From Curvibacter sp. PAE-UM (GTDB lineage Bacteria; Pseudomonadota; Gammaproteobacteria; Burkholderiales; Burkholderiaceae_C), in contig NZ_KQ483358.1 in NCBI RefSeq assembly GCF_001432305.1, positions 570,790 to 634,789 of the forward strand: a stretch of DNA of 64,000 nucleotides. Direction: 5' to 3'. The notes beneath the pieces are model-generated. The model worked only from the letters and a program-made list of their open reading frames with translations. It was not told the DNA's origin and did not search any database. The translations under genes and the position numbers were made by a program. The first letter of the stretch is position 1. Every line of letters begins with the position of its first letter. Shown piece after piece: positions 9,337 through 18,904 of the stretch.

Positions 9337-10209
9337 ATGCACACACAACTTGCCGCCTGGGCCCTGGTGCTCAACGCCTTCGTCTGGGGCGTCTCCTGGT
9401 ACCCCTTCCGACTGCTGGAGGCCGAGGGCCTGCACCCGCTGTGGTCCACCTTCCTCATCTACGTTCTGGCCTTCGCCGGCCTGCTCGCCTGGCGCCCCGG
9501 GGCCTGGCGCCATTTCCTGCGCCACCCGCTGCTGTGCCTGCTGCTGGTGGCCTCGGGCCTGACCAATGTGGGCTTCAACTGGGCCGTCACCATCGGCGAC
9601 GTGGTGCGCGTGGTGCTGCTGTTCTACCTGATGCCGGCCTGGTCCGTGCTGCTGGCCTGGCTGCTGCTGGGTGAGCGCCCGGGCCTGAGCGCGCTGCTGC
9701 GCCTGCTGCTGGCGCTGGCCGGCGTGGTCATCGTGCTCAAGGCACCCGACTCATCCTGGCCCGTCCCCAGCGGCCTGGCCGACTGGCTGGCGCTGCTGGG
9801 CGGCTTCAGCTTTGCGCTGACCAATGTATTGCTGCTCAAACTCAAGGACACGCCCGACGAAGCGCGCATGACGGCCATGTTCGGTGGCGGCGCGCTGCTG
9901 GCCCTGGCCACGGCGCTGCTGGGCGGCCCCTCGGGTCTGGTGCCGCTGCCGCCCGCCTTCGCCACCGGCTGGCTGCTGCTGGTGCTGCTCACCAGCCTGG
10001 CCTTCCTGTTTGCCAACCTGGGCCTGCAGTACGGCGCGGCGCGATTGCCGGCGGCCACCACGGCATTGGTGATGCTGACCGAGGTGGTGTTTGCGAGTGT
10101 TTCGTCGGTGCTGCTGGGGGCGGCGGAGTTGGAGACGCGCACGCTGCTGGGTGGGGCCTTGATCCTGCTGGCAGCGCTGTGGGCCTCCTGGGGAGACCGC
10201 GGGCACTGA
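9337..10209 (+). CDS. EamA/DMT-superfamily transporter
   Basis: Inner-membrane protein of 290 aa with ten hydrophobic segments arranged as two EamA repeats (VLNAFVWGVSWYPFR at the N terminus; LLGGFSFALTNVLLLKLKD in the second half). Family members export amino acids, drugs or metabolites. It lies 34 nt after the HDOD gene and 50 nt before a Bug gene, all on the same strand, so it could be transcribed with either. No feature gives its substrate. Confidence 0.88.
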   Translation: MHTQLAAWALVLNAFVWGVSWYPFRLLEAEGLHPLWSTFLIYVLAFAGLLAWRPGAWRHFLRHPLLCLLLVASGLTNVGFNWAVTIGDVVRVVLLFYLMPAWSVLLAWLLLGERPGLSALLRLLLALAGVVIVLKAPDSSWPVPSGLADWLALLGGFSFALTNVLLLKLKDTPDEARMTAMFGGGALLALATALLGGPSGLVPLPPAFATGWLLLVLLTSLAFLFANLGLQYGAARLPAATTALVMLTEVVFASVSSVLLGAAELETRTLLGGALILLAALWASWGDRGH

Positions 10210-10259
10210 GCAGGGCGCTGCGCTGCTACGATGGCTCCAACAACACCGAGGAGAACCGC

Positions 10260-11228
10260 ATGCATCGCCGACTCATCATCACCCTGGCGGCCACCCTGCT
10301 CATGCTGGGCACGAACATCGCCCGCGCGACCGACTATCCCACCAGACCTGTGACCGTGATCGTGCCGCAGACGGCCGGTGGCACCAACGACATCGTGGGC
10401 CGCCTCATCGCGCAAAAGCTGGGTGAGGCGCTCGCCGGCAGTGTCGTGGTGGAAAACCGCCCGGGCGCCGGCGGCAACATCGGCACCGTGTATGCGGCCA
10501 AGGCGCCGAAGGATGGCCACACCCTGCTCATGACCATCAGCAGCGCGCAGGCGATCAACCCCGCCGTCTACAAGAACCCGGGCTTCGACCCGGTCAAGGA
10601 CTTCACGCCCCTGGCCCTCGTGGGCGCCGTGCCCAATGTGCTGGTGGTCAATCCGGCCTTCCCGGCGAAGAACCTCGCAGAGTTCCTCAAACTGGTGAAG
10701 GCCAACCCCGGCAAGTACCCCTATGCCTCGGCCGGCAACGGCACGCTCAACCACCTGCTGGGGGAGATGCTCAACAGCACGGCCGGCGTGAAGCTGCAGC
10801 ACATCCCCTACAAGGGCGTGGCCCCGGCCATGACCGACGTGATCGGCGGCCAGGTGCCCATGGCCTTCACCAGCCTGCCCTCGGTGCTGCAACACCTCAA
10901 GGCGGGCCGGCTCATTGCGATTGGCGTGAGTTCCCCCGCCCGTTCTCCCGTGCTACCCGACGTGCCCGCCATCGGCGAGCAGGTGCCGGGCTACAGCGGC
11001 ACGCTGTGGGTGGGCCTGTTTGCCGCGCGCGGCACGCCGCCGGAGATCGAGGCCAGGCTGCAGGACGCGATGAAGAAGGTGCTGGCCGCCCCTGACACGC
11101 AGGAGAAGCTGCAGGCCCAGGGCGTGGAGCTGGCGAACGCCACACCAGCGCAGTTCGCCGCGCTGCTGCAGGAAGACATCACACGCTGGGCAAGGATCGT
11201 CAGGGAATCGGGCGCGACGATCGATTGA
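10260..11228 (+). CDS. Bug-family tripartite tricarboxylate transporter substrate-binding protein
   Basis: Periplasmic TctC/Bug-type solute receptor of 322 aa. MHRRLIITLAATLLMLGTNIARA is a standard Sec signal peptide. The mature domain begins DYPTRPVTVIVPQTAGGTNDIVGR, the classical Bug N terminus, followed by VVENRPGAGGNIGT and KGVAPAMTDVIGGQV. GAGGAGAA (SD) ends 6 nt before the ATG; a longer reading would run back into the DMT gene and is rejected. No TctA/TctB genes are nearby. A downstream ATG-rich stretch leads into the glutathione peroxidase gene. Confidence 0.93.
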   Translation: MHRRLIITLAATLLMLGTNIARATDYPTRPVTVIVPQTAGGTNDIVGRLIAQKLGEALAGSVVVENRPGAGGNIGTVYAAKAPKDGHTLLMTISSAQAINPAVYKNPGFDPVKDFTPLALVGAVPNVLVVNPAFPAKNLAEFLKLVKANPGKYPYASAGNGTLNHLLGEMLNSTAGVKLQHIPYKGVAPAMTDVIGGQVPMAFTSLPSVLQHLKAGRLIAIGVSSPARSPVLPDVPAIGEQVPGYSGTLWVGLFAARGTPPEIEARLQDAMKKVLAAPDTQEKLQAQGVELANATPAQFAALLQEDITRWARIVRESGATID

Positions 11229-11287
11229 GTTCCGGAGTCTGCATCGCCTATCGGTTCGAGCAAGGCCCTGTCGCCGGATCCTGCAAC

Positions 11288-11773
11288 ATGCCCACTGTCT
11301 ATGACTTCGAAGCAGAGATGATCGGCGGCCAGCGTGTCGCCCTGAACCAGTTCAGGGGCCAGGTCATGCTGATCGTCAACACCGCCAGTGCCTGCGGCTT
11401 CACCCCGCAGTTTGCGGGGCTGGAAGAGCTGCACAAGACCTATGGCCCCCAGGGCCTGGTGGTGCTGGGTTTCCCCTGCAACCAGTTCGGCGCCCAGGAC
11501 CGCGGCAGCAACGACGAGATCGCCAGCTTCTGCCAGCTCAACTATGGCGTGAGCTTCCCCATGATGGCCAAGGTCCAGGTGAACGGGCCGCAGGCCCATC
11601 CGCTGTACCAGTGGCTGGTGCGGGAGGCCCGGGGTGTGCTGGGTACGAAGTCCATCAAATGGAACTTCACCAAGTTCCTGATCGGCAAGGACGGCACGGT
11701 GCGCAAGCGCTATGCGCCCTTTACGAAACCCGAGCGGCTGCAGCGCGATATTGAGGCCGCGCTGGCCGTCTGA
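11288..11773 (+). CDS. glutathione peroxidase family protein (cysteine type)
   Basis: Thiol peroxidase of 161 aa that reduces hydroperoxides using thioredoxin or glutathione. The peroxidatic cysteine is C36 in NTASACGFTPQ. The GFPCNQFGAQD motif carries the catalytic glutamine, and IKWNFTKFLIG carries the conserved tryptophan and asparagine. It is thus the non-selenium form usual in bacteria. The ATG at 11288 gives the canonical short N terminus (MPTVYDFEAE); an upstream in-frame start inside the Bug gene end adds 21 unrelated residues. It is likely cytosolic, as no signal peptide is present. Confidence 0.94.
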   Translation: MPTVYDFEAEMIGGQRVALNQFRGQVMLIVNTASACGFTPQFAGLEELHKTYGPQGLVVLGFPCNQFGAQDRGSNDEIASFCQLNYGVSFPMMAKVQVNGPQAHPLYQWLVREARGVLGTKSIKWNFTKFLIGKDGTVRKRYAPFTKPERLQRDIEAALAV

Positions 11774-11786
11774 TCGCCTGACCGGC

Positions 11787-13013
11787 TCAGGCCTGCGCCA
11801 GCGCCTCGTCCAGCAACTCCACCCAGTGCTTCACCGGCGTGCCGGTGCCACTTTGCAGGTGCGTGATGCAGCCGATGTTGGCCGAGACGATCTGCTCAGG
11901 CTGCATCTCGCCCAGGTTCCTGAGCTTGCGATCGCGCAGTTCGTAGGCCAGCTTGGGGTTGAGCACCGAGTAGGTGCCGGCCGAGCCGCAGCAGAGGTGG
12001 GGCTCGACGCGACAGGTGTTGACCTTGAAGCCCAGCGCACCCATGTGCTCTTCCACGCCGCCGCGCAGCTGCTGGCCGTGCTGCAGGGTGCAGGGCGGGT
12101 GGAAAGCAAGCTGGCCGGCCTTGGCCGAGACCTTGCCGCGCAGCTGGTCCACCAGTTCCGGCAGCAGCTCGCTCAGATCTTTGGTCAGTTCGCTGATGCG
12201 TCGGGCCTTGGCCGCGTACTGCGGATCGTCCCGCAGGATATGACCGTATTCCTTCACGGTCACGCCGCAGCCGGAAGCGTTCATGACGATGGCTTCCGCA
12301 CCGGCTTCGATGTGCGGCCACCAGGCGTCGATGTTGGCCCGCATCTCGGTCATGCCACCGTCCTGGTCGTTCAGGTGGAACTTCACGGCACCGCAGCAGC
12401 CGGCCTTGGCGGCCACCATGGTCTGCATACCGGCGGCGTCGAGCACACGCGCCGTGGCGCTGTTGATGTTGGGCATCATGGCCGGCTGTACGCAGCCTGC
12501 GAGCATCAGCACCTTGCGCGCATGGGTGCGCGTGGGCCAGGCGCCGGCGTCTTGCGCGGCCGGCACCTTGGCCTTGAGGCTGGCGGGCAAGAGGCCGCGC
12601 ACGAGCTGGCCCATTTTCATCGCCGGGGCGAACAGCGGCGAGGTCAGGCCCTCTTTCAGCGCCCAGCGCACGAAACGTTCGCCGGCAGGGCGCTCGACCT
12701 TGGCGTCCACGATCTTGCGGCCGATATCAACCAGGTGGCCGTAGTCCACGCCGCTGGGGCAGGTACTTTCGCAGTTGCGGCAGGTGAGGCAGCGGTCCAG
12801 GTGGGCCTGGGTCTTGCGCGTGGGCGCCGTGCCTTCGAGCACCTGCTTGATCAGGTAGATGCGGCCACGCGGGCCGTCGAGCTCGTCACCCAGCAACTGG
12901 TAGGTGGGGCAGGTGGCGGTGCAGAAGCCGCAATGCACGCACTTGCGCAGGATGGCTTCGGCCGCCTGGCCGTCGGCCGTGTGCTTGAACTCGGGGGCGA
13001 GATTGGTTTGCAT
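11787..13013 (-). CDS. glcF: glycolate oxidase iron-sulfur subunit
   Basis: Iron-sulfur subunit (408 aa) of glycolate oxidase, which oxidises glycolate to glyoxylate at the membrane. Two [4Fe-4S] ferredoxin-type motifs are visible, CVHCGFCTATCP (residues about 24-35) and CLTCRNCESTCP (about 76-87). Two CCG domains follow (GCCGAVKFH, CCGSAGTY). The start MQTNLAPEFKHTADGQAAEAIL is the usual GlcF N terminus; the SD is weak. It follows glcE by 20 nt on the same strand. No glcD gene stands upstream, where amtB is found instead. Confidence 0.95.
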   Translation of the reverse strand: MQTNLAPEFKHTADGQAAEAILRKCVHCGFCTATCPTYQLLGDELDGPRGRIYLIKQVLEGTAPTRKTQAHLDRCLTCRNCESTCPSGVDYGHLVDIGRKIVDAKVERPAGERFVRWALKEGLTSPLFAPAMKMGQLVRGLLPASLKAKVPAAQDAGAWPTRTHARKVLMLAGCVQPAMMPNINSATARVLDAAGMQTMVAAKAGCCGAVKFHLNDQDGGMTEMRANIDAWWPHIEAGAEAIVMNASGCGVTVKEYGHILRDDPQYAAKARRISELTKDLSELLPELVDQLRGKVSAKAGQLAFHPPCTLQHGQQLRGGVEEHMGALGFKVNTCRVEPHLCCGSAGTYSVLNPKLAYELRDRKLRNLGEMQPEQIVSANIGCITHLQSGTGTPVKHWVELLDEALAQA

Positions 13014-13033
13014 GGGAGGTTCGCCTGTCCTGC

Positions 13034-14113
13034 TCAGAAATCGGGGTAGAGGCGGCCGCGGTTGAAGATGCCAGCCGGATCGAACTGCTTCTTCAGTTCG
13101 CGGGTGATACGGTCCAGCGGCGCGGCCAGCGGGGTGAAGACACCGGCACTCTTGTCCTCGGCGCGGAACAGGGTGGCGTGGCCGGTGGTGCTGTCCAGCA
13201 CCTCGCTCATGTCGGGGCGCCGCGGCAGCGGCAGCTTGAGCCAGCGCTGGGCGCCGCCCCATTCGATCAGCGTGGGGCCCAGGTTCAGCGGCGGGGCGGT
13301 GTCGGGCACGCTCAGGCGCATCAGCGATTCGCCCTGCGCCAGTTGGAAGAAGGGCGCGGTCTGCTCGCGCAGCGCATTCCACAAGAGCGTGGCCTGGCCG
13401 GCGTCCATGACGGTGCCACCCATGCTTTTCTGCGCAGCGGCCACGGCCGCCTGCGCACCCCGCAGGCGCACCATGAGCGCGCCTTCATGCCAGCAGGAGG
13501 CGTTGACGGGCAGGGGCAAGGCACCCCACTGGTTCAATTGCGCGAGCGCGCGGGTTTCGTCCAGTTCGAACACCAGGGTGCTTTCGGCCACGGCACGCGG
13601 CAGCACCTTGAGCGAGACCTCGGTGATCAGGCCCAGCGTGCCCATGGCACCGGCCATCAGGCGCGAGACGTCGTAGCCCGCCACGTTTTTCATGACCTGG
13701 CCGCCGAAGGTCAGCAGCTCGGCCTTGCCGTTGAGCAGCTCCAGGCCCAGCACGTAGTCGCGCACGGCCCCCACGCTGGCACGCGCCGGGCCATTCAAGC
13801 CTGACGCGACCATGCCGCCCACGGTGGCCATGGCGCCGCCGGTGGCGAAGTGCGGGGGTTCGAAAGGGAGGTATTGCCCGCGCTCGGCCAGCACTTCCTC
13901 CACCTCGGCCAGCGGGGTGCCGGCACGCACGGTGATGACGAGTTCGCTGGGTTCGTAGCTGACGATGCCCTGCAGGGGCCGGGTGTCCAGTATCTCGCCT
14001 TGCAGCGACTGGCCGTAGAAATCCTTGCTGCCGCCGCCGCGGATGCGCAGTGGGGTGCCGGCCTCGGAGGCCTGGCGCACGCGCTCGATCATGTTTTGGA
14101 GAGCTGTATCCAT
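13034..14113 (-). CDS. glcE: glycolate oxidase FAD-binding subunit
   Basis: FAD-binding subunit of glycolate oxidase, 359 aa, related to but shorter than GlcD. The PCMH-type FAD domain is seen from LRIRGGGSKDFYG (residue about 22) through GGMVASGLNGPARASVGAVRDYVLG and GGQVMKNVAGYDVSRLMAGAMGTLG, ending with GRLYPDF, a common C terminus of these enzymes. It pairs with glcF downstream. GlcD, needed for an active complex in E. coli, is not in this window. Confidence 0.95.
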   Translation of the reverse strand: MDTALQNMIERVRQASEAGTPLRIRGGGSKDFYGQSLQGEILDTRPLQGIVSYEPSELVITVRAGTPLAEVEEVLAERGQYLPFEPPHFATGGAMATVGGMVASGLNGPARASVGAVRDYVLGLELLNGKAELLTFGGQVMKNVAGYDVSRLMAGAMGTLGLITEVSLKVLPRAVAESTLVFELDETRALAQLNQWGALPLPVNASCWHEGALMVRLRGAQAAVAAAQKSMGGTVMDAGQATLLWNALREQTAPFFQLAQGESLMRLSVPDTAPPLNLGPTLIEWGGAQRWLKLPLPRRPDMSEVLDSTTGHATLFRAEDKSAGVFTPLAAPLDRITRELKKQFDPAGIFNRGRLYPDF

Positions 14114-14147
14114 ACCGCCATGTTAACGGCTGATGGCCGTGCAGACG

Positions 14148-14181
14148 AAAAAAGACCCGCTCGAGCTTGCGCTCTTGCGGG
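14148..14181 (-). terminator. Rho-independent terminator after amtB
   Basis: Read on the minus strand, CCCGC-AA-GAGC, a GCAA tetraloop, GCTC-GA-GCGGG and then TCTTTTTT form an interrupted stem with a stable loop and U-tract. It lies 80 bp past the amtB stop and just before glcE, so it would end the porin-glnK-amtB transcript and separate it from glcEF. Confidence 0.75.
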
Positions 14182-14260
14182 CCTGAACCAGAGGAGACTC
14201 TCGCTTGCCCTGGTGCGGCAGCCGGACCCTGATGAAGTTCAGCTGCCGTCCATTGCTCGT

Positions 14261-15763
14261 TTAACGGTTGTAGGCGGTTTCGCCGTGGGCCGTGATGTCC
14301 AGGCCCTGACGCTCGTCTTCTTCGCTGACGCGCAGGCCGATGGTCAGATCGACGATCTTGTAGGCGATGAAGGAAACCACACCCGACCAGACGACGGTGA
14401 TCAGCACGGCCTTGGCCTGGATCCACACCTGTGCGGCGATGGAATAGTCGGCCGGAGCCACCATGCCGGCCGTGACCCAGTCACCCACCAGGCTCGGGCC
14501 ACCCAGGGCCGGGCTGTTGAACACGCCGGTCAGCAGGGCACCGACGATGCCGCCGATGCCGTGCACGCCGAACACGTCGAGCGAATCGTCGGCACCGAGC
14601 ATCTTCTTCAGGCCGCTGACACCCCACAGGCAGGCGAAACCGGCGATCAGGCCGATGATCAGCGCGCCACCGATGCCGACGTTGCCGGCAGCGGGGGTGA
14701 TGGCCACGAGGCCGGCGACGGCGCCGGAAGCAGCACCCAGCATGGAGGACTTGCCCTTGAGCAGCGCCTCACCGATGGACCAGGCCAGCACGGCAGCGGC
14801 GGTAGCCACGAAGGTGTTGGCGAAGGCCAGGGTGGCGAAGCCGTTGGCTTCCAGGGCGGAGCCGGCGTTGAAGCCGAACCAGCCCACCCACAGCAGGGAG
14901 GCACCGACCATGGTCAGCGTCAGGCTGTGCGGGGCCATGGCTTCCTTGCCGTAGCCGATGCGCTTGCCCACCATGTAGGCGCCCACCAGGCCAGCGACAG
15001 CGGCGTTGATGTGCACCACGGTACCGCCGGCGAAGTCCAGCGCACCCATCTGCCAGATGTAGCCGGCCTTGCCGTTCATGGCATCGACGACTTCCTTGGC
15101 GGTGTAGGCGTCCGGGCCCATCCAGAACCAGACCATGTGCGCGATCGGCGCATAGCTGAAGGTGAACCACAGCACCATGAACATCAGCACGGCCGAGAAC
15201 TTCATGCGTTCGGCGAAGGCACCGACGATCAGCGCGCAGGTGATGCCGGCGAAGGTGGCCTGGAAGGCGGCGAACACGATCTCGGGGATCACCACGCCCT
15301 TGCTGAAGGTTGCAGCATTGGCAAAAGTGCCGGCGACGTTGTCCCAGACGCCCTTCATGAACAGGCGGTCAAAGCCTCCGATGAAGGCGTTGCCTTCCGT
15401 GAACGCGAGGCTGTAGCCATAGATGAACCACAGCACGACGATCAGCGAGAAGGTCACCATGACCTGCATCAGCACGGACAGCATGTTCTTGCTGCGGACC
15501 AAGCCGCCGTAGAACAGGGCCAGGCCAGGCACGGTCATCATGATGACCAGCAGGGTGGCCACCATCATCCAGGCGGTATCGCCCTTGTTGGGCACGGGTG
15601 CGGCAGCAGCCGGTGCGGCAGCGTCTGCGGGCGCTGCAGCGGCCGGGGCAGCAGCCGCTGCGGGAGCGGCGGCCTCGGTGGCCGGAGCGGTCTGGGACCA
15701 GACTGCAGCCGAGCCGGCCAGCAGGCCCAGGCCCAGCACGAAGGAGACAATTAGTTTTTTCAT
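14261..15763 (-). CDS. amtB: ammonium transporter AmtB
   Basis: Trimeric ammonium channel of the inner membrane, 500 aa. A signal peptide (MKKLIVSFVLGLGLLAGSAAVWS) is followed by an alanine/proline-rich stretch of roughly 35 residues. The Amt core then starts at GDTAWMMVATLL, with GLALFYGGLVRSKN, DFAGGTVVHINAAVAGLV and GVHGIGGIVGALLTGVF marking the conserved helices; the pore histidines lie in VVHINA and DVFGVHGIGG. The start with the signal peptide is preferred over an upstream one inside the glnK gap. It lies 28 nt after glnK, the standard partner that plugs the channel under nitrogen excess. Confidence 0.96.
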   Translation of the reverse strand: MKKLIVSFVLGLGLLAGSAAVWSQTAPATEAAAPAAAAAPAAAAPADAAAPAAAAPVPNKGDTAWMMVATLLVIMMTVPGLALFYGGLVRSKNMLSVLMQVMVTFSLIVVLWFIYGYSLAFTEGNAFIGGFDRLFMKGVWDNVAGTFANAATFSKGVVIPEIVFAAFQATFAGITCALIVGAFAERMKFSAVLMFMVLWFTFSYAPIAHMVWFWMGPDAYTAKEVVDAMNGKAGYIWQMGALDFAGGTVVHINAAVAGLVGAYMVGKRIGYGKEAMAPHSLTLTMVGASLLWVGWFGFNAGSALEANGFATLAFANTFVATAAAVLAWSIGEALLKGKSSMLGAASGAVAGLVAITPAAGNVGIGGALIIGLIAGFACLWGVSGLKKMLGADDSLDVFGVHGIGGIVGALLTGVFNSPALGGPSLVGDWVTAGMVAPADYSIAAQVWIQAKAVLITVVWSGVVSFIAYKIVDLTIGLRVSEEDERQGLDITAHGETAYNR

Positions 15764-15791
15764 GTCAGTGTTCTCTCTTGTTGTGGGAGCC

Positions 15792-16912
<1,121 letters not shown>

Positions 16913-16952
16913 GTCGTACTCCATTAGAGGGTTAAAGGGGACGAACCGAATA

Positions 16953-16968
16953 AGCAGGGACCGTGCCA
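16953..16968 (-). promoter_or_regulatory. sigma-54 (-24/-12) promoter for the porin-glnK-amtB operon
   Basis: Minus-strand TGGCACGGTCCCTGCT matches the RpoN consensus TGGCACG-N4-TTGCW with one substitution and keeps the obligatory GG-N10-GC spacing. It sits about 40 bp before the porin start. Together with the NtrC-like site upstream it predicts activation under nitrogen limitation. Confidence 0.72.
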
Positions 16969-17050
16969 GCTCAGATGCACAGAATTTCCACACGAATGTG
17001 TACACGTATCCGTACAAGCTGCGTTAAGATAACTGTACGAATATACAGAT

Positions 17051-17067
17051 TGCACCAATAGTGTGCG
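17051..17067. promoter_or_regulatory. NtrC-like binding site
   Basis: TGCACCAATAGTGTGCG fits the NtrC dyad TGCAC-N7-GTGCA except for the final base. It is centred about 100 bp upstream of the sigma-54 promoter, a normal enhancer distance. It is closer to comM (about 50 bp before its ATG), but comM control by NtrC is not expected. A separate dyad CTGTA-N6-TACAG lies at 17033-17048. Confidence 0.55.
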
Positions 17068-17118
17068 CCCTCTGATGAGCAAGCACAAGACTTGCACCGA
17101 TTTGTGGAGGAAATTGCC

Positions 17119-18636
17119 ATGAGCCTGTCACTGGTGCATAGCCGGGCCCTGCTGGGCCTGGAAGCCGCCGCGGTCACGGTGGAAGTCCATCTCGCCAATG
17201 GCCTGCCCAGCTTCACGCTGGTGGGGCTGGCCGAGACCGAAGTCAAGGAGGCACGCGAACGCGTGCGCTCGGCCATCCAGAACGCCGGGCTGGAATTCCC
17301 GCACAACAAGCGCATCACGGTCAACCTGGCGCCCGCGGATCTGCCCAAGGACTCCGGGCGTTTCGACCTGCCCATCGCCCTGGGCATTCTGGCGGCCAGC
17401 GGGCAGATCGACGACGACGCCCTGGCAGGCCACGAGTTCGCGGGCGAACTTTCGCTCTCGGGCGAACTGCGCCCGGTGCGCGGCGCCCTGGCCATGGCGC
17501 TGGCCCTGCGCGCCATGCCGACCCGGCTGGTACTGCCGCCGGGCAGCGCCGAGGAAGCCGCCCTGGTGCCGGACATCACCATCTACAAGGCAGGCCACCT
17601 GCTCGACGTGGTGCAGCAGTTCCTGCCCGGCCGTGACCAGGCCGCGAGCGATGCACCCGCCTGGTCACGCCTGGCTTCGCAGCCGCTCCACTTAAAGAAC
17701 GAGGGCCCCGATCTGGCCGACGTCAAGGGCCAGGCCGGTCCGAAACGGGCCCTGGAGATCGCTGCGGCCGGCGGCCACAGCATCCTGTTCAGCGGCCCGC
17801 CGGGCGCCGGCAAGTCCATGCTGGCCGAACGCCTGGCCGGCCTGCTGCCCCCCATGTCCACCGACGAGGCGCTGGAAAGCGCGGCGGTGGCCAGCCTGGC
17901 CGGGCGCTTCGATCCGGGGCACTGGGGGCACCGCCCCACCTGCAGCCCGCACCATTCCGCCAGTGCCGTGGCCCTGGTGGGGGGCGGTTCGCCGCCGCGC
18001 CCGGGCGAGGTCTCGCTGGCCCACCATGGCGTGCTTTACCTCGATGAACTGCCGGAGTTTCCACGGGCCGCGCTCGAAGCCTTGCGCGAGCCGCTGGAAA
18101 CCGGCCGCATCACCATCGCGCGGGCGGCGCGGCGCGCCGAGTTCCCGGCGCGCTTCCAGCTGGTGGCCGCCATGAACCCCTGCCCCTGCGGCCACCTGGG
18201 CTCCGCCCAACGGTCCTGCCGCTGCACGCCCGACCAGGTGGCACGCTACCAGGGGCGGCTGTCCGGCCCGTTGCTCGACCGCATCGACCTGCACGTGCAG
18301 GTCGGGGCCCTGCCAGCAGCCGAACTGCTGCAAGCCAGGGCGGGTGAGCCCAGCGCGGCCGTGCGCGAACGTTGCAACGCCGCGCGGGAACGCGCCCTGG
18401 CACGCCAGGGCAAGCCCAACCACTTGTTGAATGGACAGGAAATCGACACGCACACCCGGCCCGAGGAAGCCGCCCTGCGTTTTCTGGACGCGGCCGCGGT
18501 GCGCCTGGGCTGGTCGGCGCGCGGCCTGCACCGCACGCTCAAGGTGGCACGCACCATTGCCGACCTGGCCGGGGCGCCGCGCATCACGCTGGAGCACGTG
18601 GCCGAGGCGCTGCAGTACCGGCAGGCCCGGCCTTAG
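17119..18636 (+). CDS. comM: YifB/ComM family Mg-chelatase-like AAA ATPase
   Basis: AAA+ helicase of 505 aa. In naturally transformable bacteria ComM drives branch migration during integration of incoming DNA; the family was earlier called Mg-chelatase-like. The N-terminal lon-protease-like fold (residues 1-170, GLPSFTLVGL, NAGLEFPHNKRITVNLAPADLPK) precedes the ATPase domain with Walker A SGPPGAGKSM near residue 230 and Walker B VLYLDELPEF. FQLVAAMNPCPCG and the C-terminal HRTLKVARTIADL segment are typical. The ATG is chosen because GGAGG lies 8 nt upstream. Its TAG stop is formed by the first bases of the palindromic element that follows. Confidence 0.94.
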   Translation: MSLSLVHSRALLGLEAAAVTVEVHLANGLPSFTLVGLAETEVKEARERVRSAIQNAGLEFPHNKRITVNLAPADLPKDSGRFDLPIALGILAASGQIDDDALAGHEFAGELSLSGELRPVRGALAMALALRAMPTRLVLPPGSAEEAALVPDITIYKAGHLLDVVQQFLPGRDQAASDAPAWSRLASQPLHLKNEGPDLADVKGQAGPKRALEIAAAGGHSILFSGPPGAGKSMLAERLAGLLPPMSTDEALESAAVASLAGRFDPGHWGHRPTCSPHHSASAVALVGGGSPPRPGEVSLAHHGVLYLDELPEFPRAALEALREPLETGRITIARAARRAEFPARFQLVAAMNPCPCGHLGSAQRSCRCTPDQVARYQGRLSGPLLDRIDLHVQVGALPAAELLQARAGEPSAAVRERCNAARERALARQGKPNHLLNGQEIDTHTRPEEAALRFLDAAAVRLGWSARGLHRTLKVARTIADLAGAPRITLEHVAEALQYRQARP

Positions 18637-18904
18637 GGCCTGTTCACGCCCATTTCTCAAGATGCGTTGCGGATCAAAAAAGTCATGCGGTAGGCGCGTG
18701 GACGCCGCCGGGGTAGGCCCCCGGCCAGTCCGCGCAACACCCCGCATGGCCTTTTTGGCCGCAACCCGCAGGGAATAGGGTGAAAACGGCGCCACTCGTT
18801 GTTGCACTCCTCACCCAGACAGTCAGTCTGGGCCTCGTCGCGCGCCTAGATTGGCGCCGTTTTCACCCTATTCGCACTTGAGAAATGGGTGTGAACAGGC
18901 CCTA
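18634..18904. repeat. nested palindromic intergenic element with TAG termini
   Basis: A 271-bp element between convergent genes. The outer arms (18634-18661 and 18877-18904) are 28-bp inverted repeats with one mismatch, both beginning TAGGGCCTGTTCAC; their TAG triplets are the stop codons of comM and the MFS gene. Inside lie two large hairpins. Hairpin A (18663-18690 with 18741-18770, imperfect) encloses GCCGGGG/CCCCGGC (18707-18713, 18719-18725). Hairpin B has perfect 22-bp arms (18773-18794 and 18852-18873, containing GGTGAAAACGGCGCC) and encloses CCCAGAC-AGTCA-GTCTGGG (18814-18832). The fold would be an outer stem with two branches. No ORF of interest lies inside. Possibly a dispersed miniature element or a bidirectional terminator. 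Confidence 0.85.

Noticed and set aside
13850-15754. Long open frame on the plus strand opposite glcE and amtB
   Set aside because: It is rich in His, Gln, Gly and Asp repeats typical of the antisense of GC-rich genes, has no recognisable domain, and amtB on the other strand is unequivocal.
17119-18636. Magnesium or cobalt chelatase subunit
   Set aside because: The lon-like N-terminal domain and single ATPase domain with PCPCG motif identify ComM/YifB, not a tetrapyrrole chelatase.
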